32,167 bases of DNA from Akkermansiaceae bacterium (GTDB lineage Bacteria > Verrucomicrobiota > Verrucomicrobiia > Verrucomicrobiales > Akkermansiaceae). The notes under the pieces were generated by a model. That model had not been told where the DNA came from. It did no database searches and saw only the letters and a list, made by a program, of their open reading frames with translations. The position numbers were made by a program, and so were the translations under genes. Where the stretch lies: positions 1 to 32,167 of the forward strand of contig JALZUI010000055.1 of the NCBI GenBank assembly GCA_023301545.1, given 5' to 3'. Every line of letters begins with the position of its first letter. The stretch's first letter is position 1. Below are positions 6,023 to 15,154 of the stretch, one piece after another.

Positions 6023-8776
6023 TCAAACCGCCAAGCTCTTCTTCGCCTCAGCTTCTAACTCAGCTACCTTGTCCAGTTCAGGAGCCGCTCCACGAGCTTG
6101 GTCTGGCTTACCTCCTCCTTTTCCACCCGCAATAGGCCCCAAGGTCTTGATTAAGTCACCTGCTTTAAATCCATTTGCTTGGCCAGTAGTGCCAGAATAC
6201 GCTCCTAAATGCAACTTGGCACCGTCATTAACAATTACAAATGCGGCGTGGGCAAACTGACGCTTTTTGAACCCGTTGAGTAATTCCTGTAATAAACTAG
6301 GGTCGCCTTCAATGTTGAGTACGATATTTTTAGTCTCGTCTAATTCCTCGGTAAGGAGCTCATCAGCAATCATAGCCGCGTTAGCAGCAGCGGCTTTCTT
6401 GACCGCTTTTTCAGCCTCAGCAGCCGCGTCCTTAGTTGAGGCAAGAACCTGTTTGAGATCTCTTAAGCTGTTTCCTGAAGAATACGCTGCCGTCACGGCT
6501 GGTAATTCCATTTTATTCAGCTTTGCATTAGCTCCATTGAGCTTTTCGTTTGCTTGTGCGATTTCAGCGTTAAGAACCTCCGTTTGCTCGGTAATGTATT
6601 CCTCCGCAGCGGCTCCACAAACCGCTTCAATTCGGCGCACTCCAGAAGCTACCGCTTCTTCTTTTTTAATCAAAAACTGACCTAAATCACGTGTATTTCC
6701 AACGTGTGAACCACCACAAAGTTCCATCGAATACCCATCAAGCGCTAGAGCTGCTCCGCCAATTTGAACAACCCGGACATCCTCTCCGTATTTATCCCCG
6801 AAGAATTGCATAATGTCCTCACGCTCTTTAATATCAGCATGCTTCACCTCCTGCCAACTCACCACGCCTTCTTCTGTGATCTTGCCGTTCACTACGTTCT
6901 CAAGTTCATTCACTTGATCCGCCGAGAGTGCAGCGGAGTTAAAGTCAAAGCGTAAGCGGTCTTCACTAACCATTGAACCCGCTTGAGAGGCTTCTTTCGA
7001 AACACACTGATGCAGCGCCCAGTGTAGAAGGTGCGTAGCGGTATGGTGACTAGAAATCGCCTGGTGGCGGGTACTATCAACCGCGAGTTCAACTTGACCT
7101 GAGACCTTAACGCCTGCCGGTAGCATGTGAACAATCGCATCGCCCACCTGCAGAACGGACATCACAGGGTGACCTGCGAGCGTACCTGTATCACCTGTTT
7201 GGCCACCTTTTTCGACGTAGAAGGGAGACTTGTCAGTAATGACGAATGTCCCCTCTTCCCGCGCCTCAACTTGCACTACCGTCGCCGTGGCTTCGTTTGT
7301 ATCAAAACCGACGAACTCAGTAACGACCTCAGTATTTATATCAACCGCGCGAACGATCTCGGACTTCTGAGCAGCACGAGCACGATTACGTTGTTCTTCC
7401 ATGCAACGCTCAACTTCGCCTTCATCAAGCGAAAGCCCATTTTCACGACAAAGGAGAGCAGTGAGGTCAATTGGGAAACCAAAGGTGTCATAGAGCTTGA
7501 ACGCTTGCTCTGCAGGGAAATCATTCCCGCTCATCCCAGCTTGTACATCTGCAAATAACTTCAGGCCTCGGTCTAATTTTTCGTTAAAGCTTTTCTCTTC
7601 ACGATCCAGTGTATCCTTAATCAGTTGAGCCTTTTCGGTCAGCTCAGGGAAGATCGAGAGTTGCTCCGCCAGAACATCGACAAGTTGGCTCAAGAATAGG
7701 TTTTGACCTGAAAAACCGAGCGCACGTCCATAACGCACAGCTCTACGCAGGATACGACGGAGCACATAGTTACGTCCATTATTTCCAGGCTGAATCCCAT
7801 CCGCAATAGACAGAGACAATGTCCGAAGGTGATCCGCAATAACACGACATGCGATAGCGACCTCTAACACCGCCGCATCATCATTCGCACCGGGATCATG
7901 CGGATAAATATCTACGTAGGTTTTCCCGCTCATTTCCTCTAACTTAGCGAAAATTGGTTGAAATACATCCGTAGCGTAGTTTGAGATACGTTTATTAAAG
8001 TTCGTCAGACCATCCGTGTTTTGCATGATCGAGCAAATACGCTCAAACCCCATACCCGTATCAACGTGCTTCGCAGGAAGGTCTCGGAAAGTGCCATCTG
8101 CCTCAGCATTGTATTGAATAAAGACTAAGTTCCAAATCTCAATACACTGATCAGAATCCGCGTTCACAAGCTTACGCCCACTAGCAGCGTCTCCATCAGG
8201 CGAAATATTAATATGTAATTCGGAGCAAGGACCACACGGGCCAGTCTCTCCCATCATCCAGAAATTGTCCTTCACATCACCATTAACAATGTGAATGTCA
8301 GGATCGAGCCCTTCACGCTCAAAGAGAGCTTTCCAAATATCGTAAGCCTCTTGGTCAAAGCTACTTGGGTCATTTTCCGTAGGGGCATAAACTGTTGCGT
8401 AAAGACGCTCTGCAGGCATTCCCCATACCTTCGTTATCAGCTCCCAAGCCCACTCAATTGCTTCAGGCTTAAAGTAGTCGCCAAACGACCAGTTCCCCAA
8501 CATTTCGAAAAATGTGTGGTGGTATGTATCGTAACCGACATCCTCTAAATCGTTGTGCTTACCACCAGCTCGGATACACTTTTGCGTATCAGCTGCACGT
8601 GGTGGAGCATACGGCGCATTTTCTGTCCCTAGGAAGTAGGGAACAAACTGATTCATCCCAGCATTAGTAAAAAGAAGACCTGGGGATTGCGGTAAGAGAG
8701 AGGCCGACGGCACGATTGTGTGCTGCTTACTAGTAAAGAAATCGAGAAAGCTTTGGCGGATTTCAGCTGAAGTCAT
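6023..8776 (-). CDS. alaS: Alanyl-tRNA synthetase
   Basis: Class II synthetase that charges tRNA-Ala and hydrolyses mischarged Ser/Gly-tRNA-Ala, 917 aa. The start MTSAEIRQSFLDFF matches the family start; an open extension to 8842 adds an atypical leader and is not used. The aminoacylation core shows GLLFTNAGMNQF, RAADTQKCIRAGGKHNDLEDVG, HHTFFEMLGNWSFGDYF and GPCGPCSE. The editing domain has the zinc ligands HHTATHLLH and CGGSHV. The C-terminal DHHA1/C-Ala region contains GGKGGGKPDQARG, the conserved glycine-rich motif near the end. Length is normal. It is transcribed alone on the minus strand, divergent from nadK with 144 bp between the starts. A weak promoter candidate (TTGCAA at 8811-8806, 18 bp, TAGAAG at 8787-8782) ends five bases before the ATG. 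Confidence 0.98.
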   Translation of the reverse strand: MTSAEIRQSFLDFFTSKQHTIVPSASLLPQSPGLLFTNAGMNQFVPYFLGTENAPYAPPRAADTQKCIRAGGKHNDLEDVGYDTYHHTFFEMLGNWSFGDYFKPEAIEWAWELITKVWGMPAERLYATVYAPTENDPSSFDQEAYDIWKALFEREGLDPDIHIVNGDVKDNFWMMGETGPCGPCSELHINISPDGDAASGRKLVNADSDQCIEIWNLVFIQYNAEADGTFRDLPAKHVDTGMGFERICSIMQNTDGLTNFNKRISNYATDVFQPIFAKLEEMSGKTYVDIYPHDPGANDDAAVLEVAIACRVIADHLRTLSLSIADGIQPGNNGRNYVLRRILRRAVRYGRALGFSGQNLFLSQLVDVLAEQLSIFPELTEKAQLIKDTLDREEKSFNEKLDRGLKLFADVQAGMSGNDFPAEQAFKLYDTFGFPIDLTALLCRENGLSLDEGEVERCMEEQRNRARAAQKSEIVRAVDINTEVVTEFVGFDTNEATATVVQVEAREEGTFVITDKSPFYVEKGGQTGDTGTLAGHPVMSVLQVGDAIVHMLPAGVKVSGQVELAVDSTRHQAISSHHTATHLLHWALHQCVSKEASQAGSMVSEDRLRFDFNSAALSADQVNELENVVNGKITEEGVVSWQEVKHADIKEREDIMQFFGDKYGEDVRVVQIGGAALALDGYSMELCGGSHVGNTRDLGQFLIKKEEAVASGVRRIEAVCGAAAEEYITEQTEVLNAEIAQANEKLNGANAKLNKMELPAVTAAYSSGNSLRDLKQVLASTKDAAAEAEKAVKKAAAANAAMIADELLTEELDETKNIVLNIEGDPSLLQELLNGFKKRQFAHAAFVIVNDGAKLHLGAYSGTTGQANGFKAGDLIKTLGPIAGGKGGGKPDQARGAAPELDKVAELEAEAKKSLAV

Positions 8777-8920
8777 GCCGTCTTCTAGCCCTAAGCCGTC
8801 GATGCTTGCAACTTTTTTCCACCCGTACTTCGGCAGAAACACCCCCTATTCTGTAGGAGAAATCGACAAATCTTGTATATTCAGAGTTTACTAGCCTCCA
8901 TTTCCAGCCTAAATATAGTT

Positions 8921-9796
8921 ATGAAAATCGGTATCTACGTCAATCCTACCAAAAAAGAAGCAACCTCTGCCTTACAAACTATTATCACCGAGCTTAAAAA
9001 GCACGGAATGACTTACCTGTTAGACGTAGAAGCCGGAGAACTTATCGGGGAAACGGGTTCTCCTAACTTTTTTGAAAACGTGGATCTCGTCCTCTCCCTA
9101 GGCGGAGATGGCACCATGCTGGAGTGTGTTCACCGCATGGAAGGTCACTTCCACGTTCCTATTGCTGGAGTAAACATCGGAACGCTCGGCTTTCTCACGA
9201 CCTGTACCGATGAAAACTTTGCCGACTACGCTAAGCACCTCGCCAACGACGGGCTCCGTAGTGTCTGTATCGACATCATCGAGGTTGAGATGAAAGAAAT
9301 CGACAAGGGTGTACAAAAATTCTGGGCCCTCAACGAAGTCACCCTCATGCGTGGACTTACAGGCCGACTAGTCGTCATCGAGGCCGAGATCGATGGACAA
9401 GACCTCACCGAATACCATGCCGATGGACTAATCGTAGCCACCCCTACAGGCTCTACAGCCTACTCCCTCGCAGCAGGAGGCCCCATCATCGCCCCAGGTT
9501 CTGGAGTGTTCGTTGTCAACCCGATCTGCCCTCACACCATGAGTAATCGAGCCCTCGTTGTTCCTAACACCTCCGTGATCACCCTTAAGGCTGACGATAA
9601 AGAGCCTATCCGCTTCACCGCCGATGGTCGCGCCGTCCTAAAACTAGACACCTCTTACCCTGTAACAATCAAGAGCGCAGAGCAGAAACTCCAGCTCCTC
9701 CAAATGCCTAACAGCACGTACTACGAAAAACTCCGCAGTAAACTAGGCTGGGCAGGAGGACTCAACCAGCTCCCTACCTGCGAGGAGCGTTCGTAA
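8921..9796 (+). CDS. nadK: NAD kinase
   Basis: Cytoplasmic enzyme phosphorylating NAD+ to NADP+, 291 aa. Motifs: LGGDGTML (60-67), containing the catalytic GGDGT; NIGTLGFLT; DGLIVATPTGSTAYSLAAGGPI, the NAD-binding signature; and NPICPHTMSNRALVV, all in the expected order. The start MKIGIYVNPTKKEA aligns with the first beta strand of the family; an open stretch back to 8873 adds 16 residues with no known counterpart. The upstream region has TTTACT, then 17 bp, then TAAATA just before the ATG, a poor promoter match. It is followed after 76 bp by trhO on the same strand, without an obvious terminator, so the two may be read together. Confidence 0.96.
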   Translation: MKIGIYVNPTKKEATSALQTIITELKKHGMTYLLDVEAGELIGETGSPNFFENVDLVLSLGGDGTMLECVHRMEGHFHVPIAGVNIGTLGFLTTCTDENFADYAKHLANDGLRSVCIDIIEVEMKEIDKGVQKFWALNEVTLMRGLTGRLVVIEAEIDGQDLTEYHADGLIVATPTGSTAYSLAAGGPIIAPGSGVFVVNPICPHTMSNRALVVPNTSVITLKADDKEPIRFTADGRAVLKLDTSYPVTIKSAEQKLQLLQMPNSTYYEKLRSKLGWAGGLNQLPTCEERS

Positions 9797-9872
9797 GCCT
9801 GCTGGGCATTAATAAACCGCCCTTCAATTCTTTCTTGAAATTTTCACGGTAGTTTGTTTTCCTTCCTCCCTC

Positions 9873-10787
9873 ATGGCCTCCTCCCACCAAGTTTTACTGT
9901 ATTATTATTACAATAAATTCCCTGATCCGGAAGCGTATTGTAAGGAGCATGTCGAACTCTGTGAGAGCCTCGACCTGCTTGGTCGTATCTTAATCGGAAA
10001 CGAGGGAATCAATGGAACAGTTTCAGGCACTCCGGAGAACTGTGATGCCTATCGGGAGTACATGGATAATCATGCCTTGACCAAGGGAATGGAATGGAAA
10101 ATCGACGATGTCGACAAGCACCAATTCCCGCGGCTCTCTATCAAAGTGCGCGAAGAAATCGTGCCTCTAGGGCTCAAAGAAAACGACTTCTCACCTAACG
10201 AATGCACTGGCGAATATTTGAACCCAGAGCAATGGAGAGACATGCTTGATGGTGAAGATACGGTCATAATCGACGCCCGTAATCAGTATGAATGGGAGTT
10301 GGGCCACTTTGAAGGCGCCCTCTTGCCTGAAGTTGACAACTTCCGTGAACTCACCGACTGGGTACGCGAACGCAAAGACCAATGGGAGGGCAAAAAAGTC
10401 ATGACCTATTGCACCGGTGGAATTCGATGCGAAAAATTCAGTGGCTTCCTCAAAAAAGAAGGCCTTGAAGACGTTTACCAACTCCACGGTGGAATCGTGA
10501 CCTACGGTAAGGATAAAGAAGCGAAAGGCGAAAAATGGAAAGGCTCCTGCTACGTCTTTGATGAACGGATCCAAGTCCCTATTAACCAAACTCCTGACGC
10601 CGAAACAATTGCCAAATGCGCTCACTGTGGTACCGTTTCTGACCGATACCGCAACTGCGAATGGAGCCCATGCAACTGCCGACACTTCTGCTGCGAAGCA
10701 TGTGAAACTAAGACGCGAGGTTACTGTGACGATGCCTGTCACGAGGCTTTTCTCGGAAGCTTTGCTTCCAGCGCGCTTTGTGAGTAA
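9873..10787 (+). CDS. trhO: tRNA uridine(34) hydroxylase, rhodanese family (TrhO/YceA)
   Basis: A 304-aa enzyme of oxygen-dependent 5-hydroxyuridine formation at the tRNA wobble position. The N-terminal acylphosphatase-like domain (about 1-100) includes LLGRILIGNEGINGTVSG. The rhodanese domain (about 115-215) carries VIIDARNQYEWELGHFEGAL and the active-site loop YCTGGIRCE with C180 and C186. The C-terminal segment is cysteine-rich (CAHCG, CNCRHFCCEAC, CDDAC), as in this family, and probably binds metal. GSCYVFDERI is the conserved linker. Length matches the bacterial family (about 300-350). It sits 20 bp before phoH, so the two are likely one transcript. No Shine-Dalgarno is seen. TTGAAA lies upstream, but the matching -10 is poor. 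Confidence 0.95.
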   Translation: MASSHQVLLYYYYNKFPDPEAYCKEHVELCESLDLLGRILIGNEGINGTVSGTPENCDAYREYMDNHALTKGMEWKIDDVDKHQFPRLSIKVREEIVPLGLKENDFSPNECTGEYLNPEQWRDMLDGEDTVIIDARNQYEWELGHFEGALLPEVDNFRELTDWVRERKDQWEGKKVMTYCTGGIRCEKFSGFLKKEGLEDVYQLHGGIVTYGKDKEAKGEKWKGSCYVFDERIQVPINQTPDAETIAKCAHCGTVSDRYRNCEWSPCNCRHFCCEACETKTRGYCDDACHEAFLGSFASSALCE

Positions 10788-10807
10788 CCTCCCCACCCTT
10801 TTAAAAT

Positions 10808-11773
10808 ATGTCCGAACAAGCAACTCTCAAACTCGAGTACGAAACTCCGCACGCTCTTCTAGCGATGTACGCCAGTAATGAAGCGAACCTTCGACATCTC
10901 GAGAGCAAGCTCAGTATTCGTGTCATCACCCGTGAGGGATGGATCACCTTCACTGGTGCTGAAGAAGCACTTGAAATCGCTCAACACCTCTTCGACGATC
11001 TTGAAAAAGTTCTCCGTGCAGGAGGCGAGATCACTAGTGGCGATTTCGTCAAGGCGCTCGATCTCATTTGCACCCAGGACAAGCAACGACTCTCTACCCT
11101 CTCTACCACTCAGCTAGTTGGTGGGCGCGGGCAAAAACCTGTGGTTCCTAAAACGCCTCGACAGCTGGAGTACATTCACAAAATGGAGGAACACGATGTC
11201 GTCTTTGGCCTCGGTCCTGCAGGAACAGGAAAAACCTACCTCGCAGTCGCAATGGCACTAACGAAGCTTAAAAACAAGGAAGTCAACAAGGTCATTCTCA
11301 CCCGTCCTGCCGTGGAAGCCGGTGAAGCCCTAGGATTCCTCCCTGGAGACCTCCAAGAGAAAATCGCCCCCTACCTCCGCCCCCTTTATGACGCCATCGC
11401 TGACATGCTCGCTCCTACTGACGCAGCTAAGTGGATGGAAGATGGGACTATCGAAATCGCCCCTCTCGCCTACATGCGTGGACGTACACTCTCTCGTGCT
11501 TGCGTCATCCTAGATGAAGCGCAAAACACAACCTGCGAGCAAATGTTCATGTTCCTCACCCGCCTCGGTGACGGAGGCCAATATTTCATCACTGGTGACG
11601 CCTCGCAGACCGATTTAGGCAAAGGAATAAAATCTGGCCTAGTGGAGGCAACCGAAGCGCTAGAATCAGTCGAAGGAATCGGCTTCACCACATTTGAAGC
11701 CACTGATGTCGTGCGCCACCCAGTAGTCGCTCGCATTGTCGACGCCTATGACGAACACCGCTCAGTAAGCTAA
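10808..11773 (+). CDS. phoH: PhoH-family ATPase (YbeZ type)
   Basis: P-loop NTPase of 321 aa that, in other bacteria, works with YbeY in rRNA maturation and ribosome quality control. An N-terminal KH-like segment (about 1-70, KLSIRVITREGWITFTGAEE) precedes the RecA-like core. The core has Walker A GPAGTGKT (136-143), TRPAVEAGEALGFLPGDLQEKI, Walker B CVILDEAQN and FITGDASQTD. These match PhoH throughout. The next gene, an HD phosphohydrolase, follows after 41 bp. phoH followed by a membrane HD protein is a widespread pairing, but the usual third member, ybeY, is not here. Leader and initiation region lack a Shine-Dalgarno (TTTTAAAAT directly precedes the ATG). Confidence 0.96.
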   Translation: MSEQATLKLEYETPHALLAMYASNEANLRHLESKLSIRVITREGWITFTGAEEALEIAQHLFDDLEKVLRAGGEITSGDFVKALDLICTQDKQRLSTLSTTQLVGGRGQKPVVPKTPRQLEYIHKMEEHDVVFGLGPAGTGKTYLAVAMALTKLKNKEVNKVILTRPAVEAGEALGFLPGDLQEKIAPYLRPLYDAIADMLAPTDAAKWMEDGTIEIAPLAYMRGRTLSRACVILDEAQNTTCEQMFMFLTRLGDGGQYFITGDASQTDLGKGIKSGLVEATEALESVEGIGFTTFEATDVVRHPVVARIVDAYDEHRSVS

Positions 11774-11814
11774 GCCTTGCTATTTAATAATTCTCCACTA
11801 ACCTCCTCTGTTAC

Positions 11815-13410
11815 ATGGCATCTCTGATGGACATAATTAAGCGCTGGAAACTTGAGCAAAAAGGACTCTCAAGCGGAAAGAAACGGAAGCAACACGAGGA
11901 AGACACGCTCGTCTACAACCTCGATAATAGCCTTCTCATTCGCACCGGGATCTTCGTCGCATTTTTAATTGCTAGCTTGCTTCTCACCCTGCAGATGACC
12001 TCGCTAGAGCTCTACGCACAGACTCCACACATCAAGCTCACCAGCACCCTCCTGCTCTCGCTTGTAATCGTCACTGTCTTCACGCTTAATCACCGCGAGA
12101 AAATCCCACAATCTCGCCTTCTGGCTCTTACCTTTGGAGGACTGTTCATCCAAGTCCTTCTAGCCTCCATTGCCGTATCCGTAATCAATAAAAATGGACT
12201 CAGCGCTAACTACGCAATCATCGTTACCCCCTTTGCGCTCATTCCAATGATTCACTCGGTCCTCTTAGGGCGTTGGCTTGGGATTTTTTCGACCATTTTC
12301 TCTGCTCTTCTCATCGAGTTCCACTTCCCTTCTCACCTAGCCGACAAGGCTCTTGTTATCGCCATGCTCACAGGCTTAACAGGGGTTTACCTTACCCGTG
12401 GCCTGGTCAAACGTCGTCAAATCCTTAACGCTGGATTTTTCTCTGGCTTAGTCACCCTAATCACAGCCTGGTCGCTCGAAGTATTACCCATAGAAGACAC
12501 CACCGGATTTATCGAAAAAGGTGACATGCTCGTACATAGCCTCATCATCGTAGGAGTGGGGCTATTTACAGGACTATTTGTTGGAGGTGTTTTACCCGCC
12601 CTCGAAGGACTTTTCCGAGTCACTACCAACATGAGCTGGCTTGAACTCAGTGACCTCAACCATAAACTTCTCCGCCGCATGCAGTTGGAGGCCCCAGGAA
12701 CCTTTCAACACAGTATGGTCGTTGCTACGTTAGCGGAAGCTGCAGCTGAGAGCATTGGAGCCAACGCTCACATGTGTCGAGTGGCCTCCTACTATCACGA
12801 TATCGGAAAGATTGATAAGCCCGAATACTTCATCGAGAACCAGGGCGAACTCAACCCTCACGACAACCTGACCCCCAACATGAGCGCCCTTGTCATCATT
12901 GCGCATGTGAAGGATGGGATCGACCTTGCCGTTCGCCATAAGCTTAATCAAGCGATCATCAATGTCATCAAAGAGCACCACGGCAACTCTCTCGTGTACT
13001 ATTTCTACCGTAAGGCCTTAGAGAACCGAGAGCTGGCGCTAGAAGAAGTAGAGAAAGGCAACCTCAACGAAGAAGATGTCCCTGAGGTATCAGCAAAAGG
13101 TTTCCGCTACCCGGGACCAGGACCTCGTACAAAGGAGTCTGGCATCATCTGCCTCGCTGACTCCATTGAAAGCGCCTCGCGCTCCATGAAAAAGGTCACC
13201 CTCTCCAAGATCCAGACCGTCATCGACGACATCGTCAACAATAAGATCAAAGACGGCCAACTCGATAACTGCCCCCTCAGCTTCCAGGAATTAAAGACCA
13301 TAAAAGAAACCTTTGCGAAAACCCTGCGCTCCATGTTGCACACCCGCATCGACTACCCCAAAGAGGGCGATCGCGAAACAGCAACTGGAAGCGAAAAAAA
13401 GAAGAGCTAG
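11815..13410 (+). CDS. Multi-pass membrane HD phosphohydrolase (PgpH/7TM-HD family, short form)
   Basis: A 531-aa inner-membrane protein. After a basic N-terminus (KKRKQHEE) come about eight hydrophobic segments between residues 43 and 265 (for example GIFVAFLIASLLLTL, LLLSLVIVTVF, IVGVGLFTGLFVGGVL). A cytoplasmic HD domain follows from about residue 300: H in FQHSMVV, H328-D329 in YYHDIGKID, IAHVKDG and IKEHHG. PgpH proteins with this core degrade c-di-AMP to pApA. Canonical members are about 700 aa, with a large extracytoplasmic 7TMR-HDED sensor between helices 1 and 2; here that gap is only about 15-20 residues, so the sensor is missing. c-di-AMP as substrate is inferred from the family. 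It is downstream of phoH, and transcription should stop at the hairpin at 13532-13569. Confidence 0.9.
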   Translation: MASLMDIIKRWKLEQKGLSSGKKRKQHEEDTLVYNLDNSLLIRTGIFVAFLIASLLLTLQMTSLELYAQTPHIKLTSTLLLSLVIVTVFTLNHREKIPQSRLLALTFGGLFIQVLLASIAVSVINKNGLSANYAIIVTPFALIPMIHSVLLGRWLGIFSTIFSALLIEFHFPSHLADKALVIAMLTGLTGVYLTRGLVKRRQILNAGFFSGLVTLITAWSLEVLPIEDTTGFIEKGDMLVHSLIIVGVGLFTGLFVGGVLPALEGLFRVTTNMSWLELSDLNHKLLRRMQLEAPGTFQHSMVVATLAEAAAESIGANAHMCRVASYYHDIGKIDKPEYFIENQGELNPHDNLTPNMSALVIIAHVKDGIDLAVRHKLNQAIINVIKEHHGNSLVYYFYRKALENRELALEEVEKGNLNEEDVPEVSAKGFRYPGPGPRTKESGIICLADSIESASRSMKKVTLSKIQTVIDDIVNNKIKDGQLDNCPLSFQELKTIKETFAKTLRSMLHTRIDYPKEGDRETATGSEKKKS

Positions 13411-13531
13411 TTGGCCAAGCGAGCAAGTCGCGCTAAACAGTACTGATCAATAGGCTGATTTCAACAAGGCATGAGTTTAGCCCTCTCACCGGATTAGTGC
13501 CACATAGAATACTACTCCCACCCCTCTACAC

Positions 13532-13569
13532 AAAAACACCCCACAGGCTTTCGCCCATGGGGTGTTTTT
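13532..13569. terminator. Bidirectional rho-independent terminator
   Basis: A perfect 12-bp stem joins AAAAACACCCCA (13532-13543) to TGGGGTGTTTTT (13558-13569). The loop itself can pair GGC with GCC. T-runs follow the stem on both strands, so it serves the HD phosphohydrolase (plus) and rpsB-tsf (minus), which converge here. Confidence 0.92.
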
Positions 13570-13587
13570 TATGAATAGTCGTTAGAC

Positions 13588-14454
13588 TTATCCAATAGAT
13601 ACACGGCTGAAGCGCGCGATGCTGATTTCAGCACCAAGCTCTTTAGCTACGTTAGCTACGAGGTCTTTGACCTTCGTATCTGGATCTTTTACGAACCCTT
13701 GCTCTAGGAGACATTGCTCAGAGTAGAACTTGCCAAGCTTACCAGGAATGATCTTCTCGATCATTTCAGCAGGCTTGCCTTCAGACTCAAGTTGCTTGCG
13801 GAAGATTGCGGACTCAGCCTCAATCAGTTCAGCAGGAATGTCTTCACGAGAAAGTCCTGCAGGAGCAGAAGCTGCGATGTGGAGACAAACGTCTTTCATG
13901 AGACCAGCAACAGTTTCGTTACCTGCGAAGCATTTACAAGTAGCGAGCTCAAGAAGAACTCCAACCTTGCCACCCATGTGGATGTAAGAAGATACAAGAC
14001 CTTCTCCCTCAAGAGAGAAACGCACGAAGTCTGAAAGAACAAGATTTTCACCTAGCTCAAGAACTTTCGCCTTGAGGTGTGAATCAACTGTTCCGTTCGG
14101 GTGTGAACTTGCAAGTGCACTTTCGATACACTTAGCATCAGGGTTTGCTACAAAGATTTTGCCAACCTCTTCAACGAGAGCTTTGAAGTTGTCATTGATC
14201 GCTACGAAGTCAGTCTCACAGTTAAGTTGGAAAAGGATTCCAGACTTACCGTCAGCTGCGATTTGTGTAGCTACAGTACCTTCGTTAACAGCACGGTCTG
14301 CTTTCTTAGCAGCCTTCACAGCGCCACGCTCACGGAGGAGCTTGATTGCTGCGTCAATGTCGCCACCAGACTCACCAAGAGCCTTCTTACATTCCATCAT
14401 CCCCACGTTTGTTTTTTCGCGGAGTTCTTTTACGAGTGATGCGGTAATTGCCAT
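13588..14454 (-). CDS. tsf: Translation elongation factor Ts
   Basis: Nucleotide-exchange factor for EF-Tu, 288 aa, normal length. The N-terminal UBA-like module (1-55) reads LVKELREKTNVGMMECKKAL and is the family signature. The core contains LFQLNCETDFVAINDNFK, with the TDFV motif that inserts next to the EF-Tu magnesium site. Later segments HIAASAPAGLSREDIPAELI and LLEQGFVKDPDTKVKDLV are also typical. It follows rpsB by 19 bp in the nearly universal rpsB-tsf operon. It lacks a Shine-Dalgarno: the bases before the ATG are ACTCAACATT. Confidence 0.98.
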   Translation of the reverse strand: MAITASLVKELREKTNVGMMECKKALGESGGDIDAAIKLLRERGAVKAAKKADRAVNEGTVATQIAADGKSGILFQLNCETDFVAINDNFKALVEEVGKIFVANPDAKCIESALASSHPNGTVDSHLKAKVLELGENLVLSDFVRFSLEGEGLVSSYIHMGGKVGVLLELATCKCFAGNETVAGLMKDVCLHIAASAPAGLSREDIPAELIEAESAIFRKQLESEGKPAEMIEKIIPGKLGKFYSEQCLLEQGFVKDPDTKVKDLVANVAKELGAEISIARFSRVSIG

Positions 14455-14473
14455 AATGTTGAGTATTAAATGT

Positions 14474-15154
14474 TTACGCTTTTTTAGCGAGGACGATTCC
14501 GTCTACAAGGTTTTGTAGGAGGATACGAACAGAACGAATTGAGTCATCGTTTCCAGGAACAGGGAATTGAATTTTGTTAGGGTCACCATTGGTGTCAACG
14601 ATTCCAACTACTGGAATCTTAAGGCGTGTCGCCTCTGCCACTGCGATAGACTCTTTTGTTACATCCACAACAACCATTGCGTCAGGAGCTTTCTCCATTT
14701 CACGTACACCGTCTAGGTTACGACGAAGCTTAACTTCTTCACGCTTAAGCGCAGAGAGTTCCTTCTTGGACATTGACTTGAATTCAGGCTGCTTTTCAAT
14801 TGTTTCGAGGTACTTAAGACGCTCAACAGACTTACGGATTGTAGGAAGGTTTGTGAGCATTCCACCGAGCCAACGGTAGTTTACGTAGTAGTGACCAGCT
14901 GCTTCTGCCGCTTCTTTCACTGCATCTTGCGCTTGTTGCTTACAACCTACGAAGAGGATTTTCTTACCTTTAGAAGAAAGGTCAGAGAGGAATGAGGACG
15001 CTGCGTCAAGTGACGTACGTGTTTTTTCAAGATCGATGAGGTGAATTCCACCTTGAGCGCGAAGAAGGTACTTCTTCATCTGCGGGTTCCATCGTTTTGT
15101 TTGGTGACCGTAGTGGACACCTGCTTCTACCATTTCTTTTAGGATATCTTCCAT
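14474..15154 (-). CDS. rpsB: 30S ribosomal protein S2
   Basis: Primary structural protein of the small subunit, 226 aa. Signature stretches are MVEAGVHYGHQTKRWNPQMKKYL near the N-terminus and VDTNGDPNKIQFPVPGNDDS near the C-terminus, with YYVNYRWLGGMLTN and PDAMVVVDVTKE between. The protein is slightly shorter than the E. coli form, ending soon after the last core helix (LVDGIVLAKKA). It is first in the rpsB-tsf operon. The start has no Shine-Dalgarno but a run of A-rich sequence (CATAAAAAATACA). Confidence 0.98.
   Translation of the reverse strand: MEDILKEMVEAGVHYGHQTKRWNPQMKKYLLRAQGGIHLIDLEKTRTSLDAASSFLSDLSSKGKKILFVGCKQQAQDAVKEAAEAAGHYYVNYRWLGGMLTNLPTIRKSVERLKYLETIEKQPEFKSMSKKELSALKREEVKLRRNLDGVREMEKAPDAMVVVDVTKESIAVAEATRLKIPVVGIVDTNGDPNKIQFPVPGNDDSIRSVRILLQNLVDGIVLAKKA

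Noticed and set aside
13411..13531. Search for a ybeY gene or small RNA after the HD phosphohydrolase
   Set aside because: No open frame with the YbeY metal motif and no structured element other than the terminator was seen.
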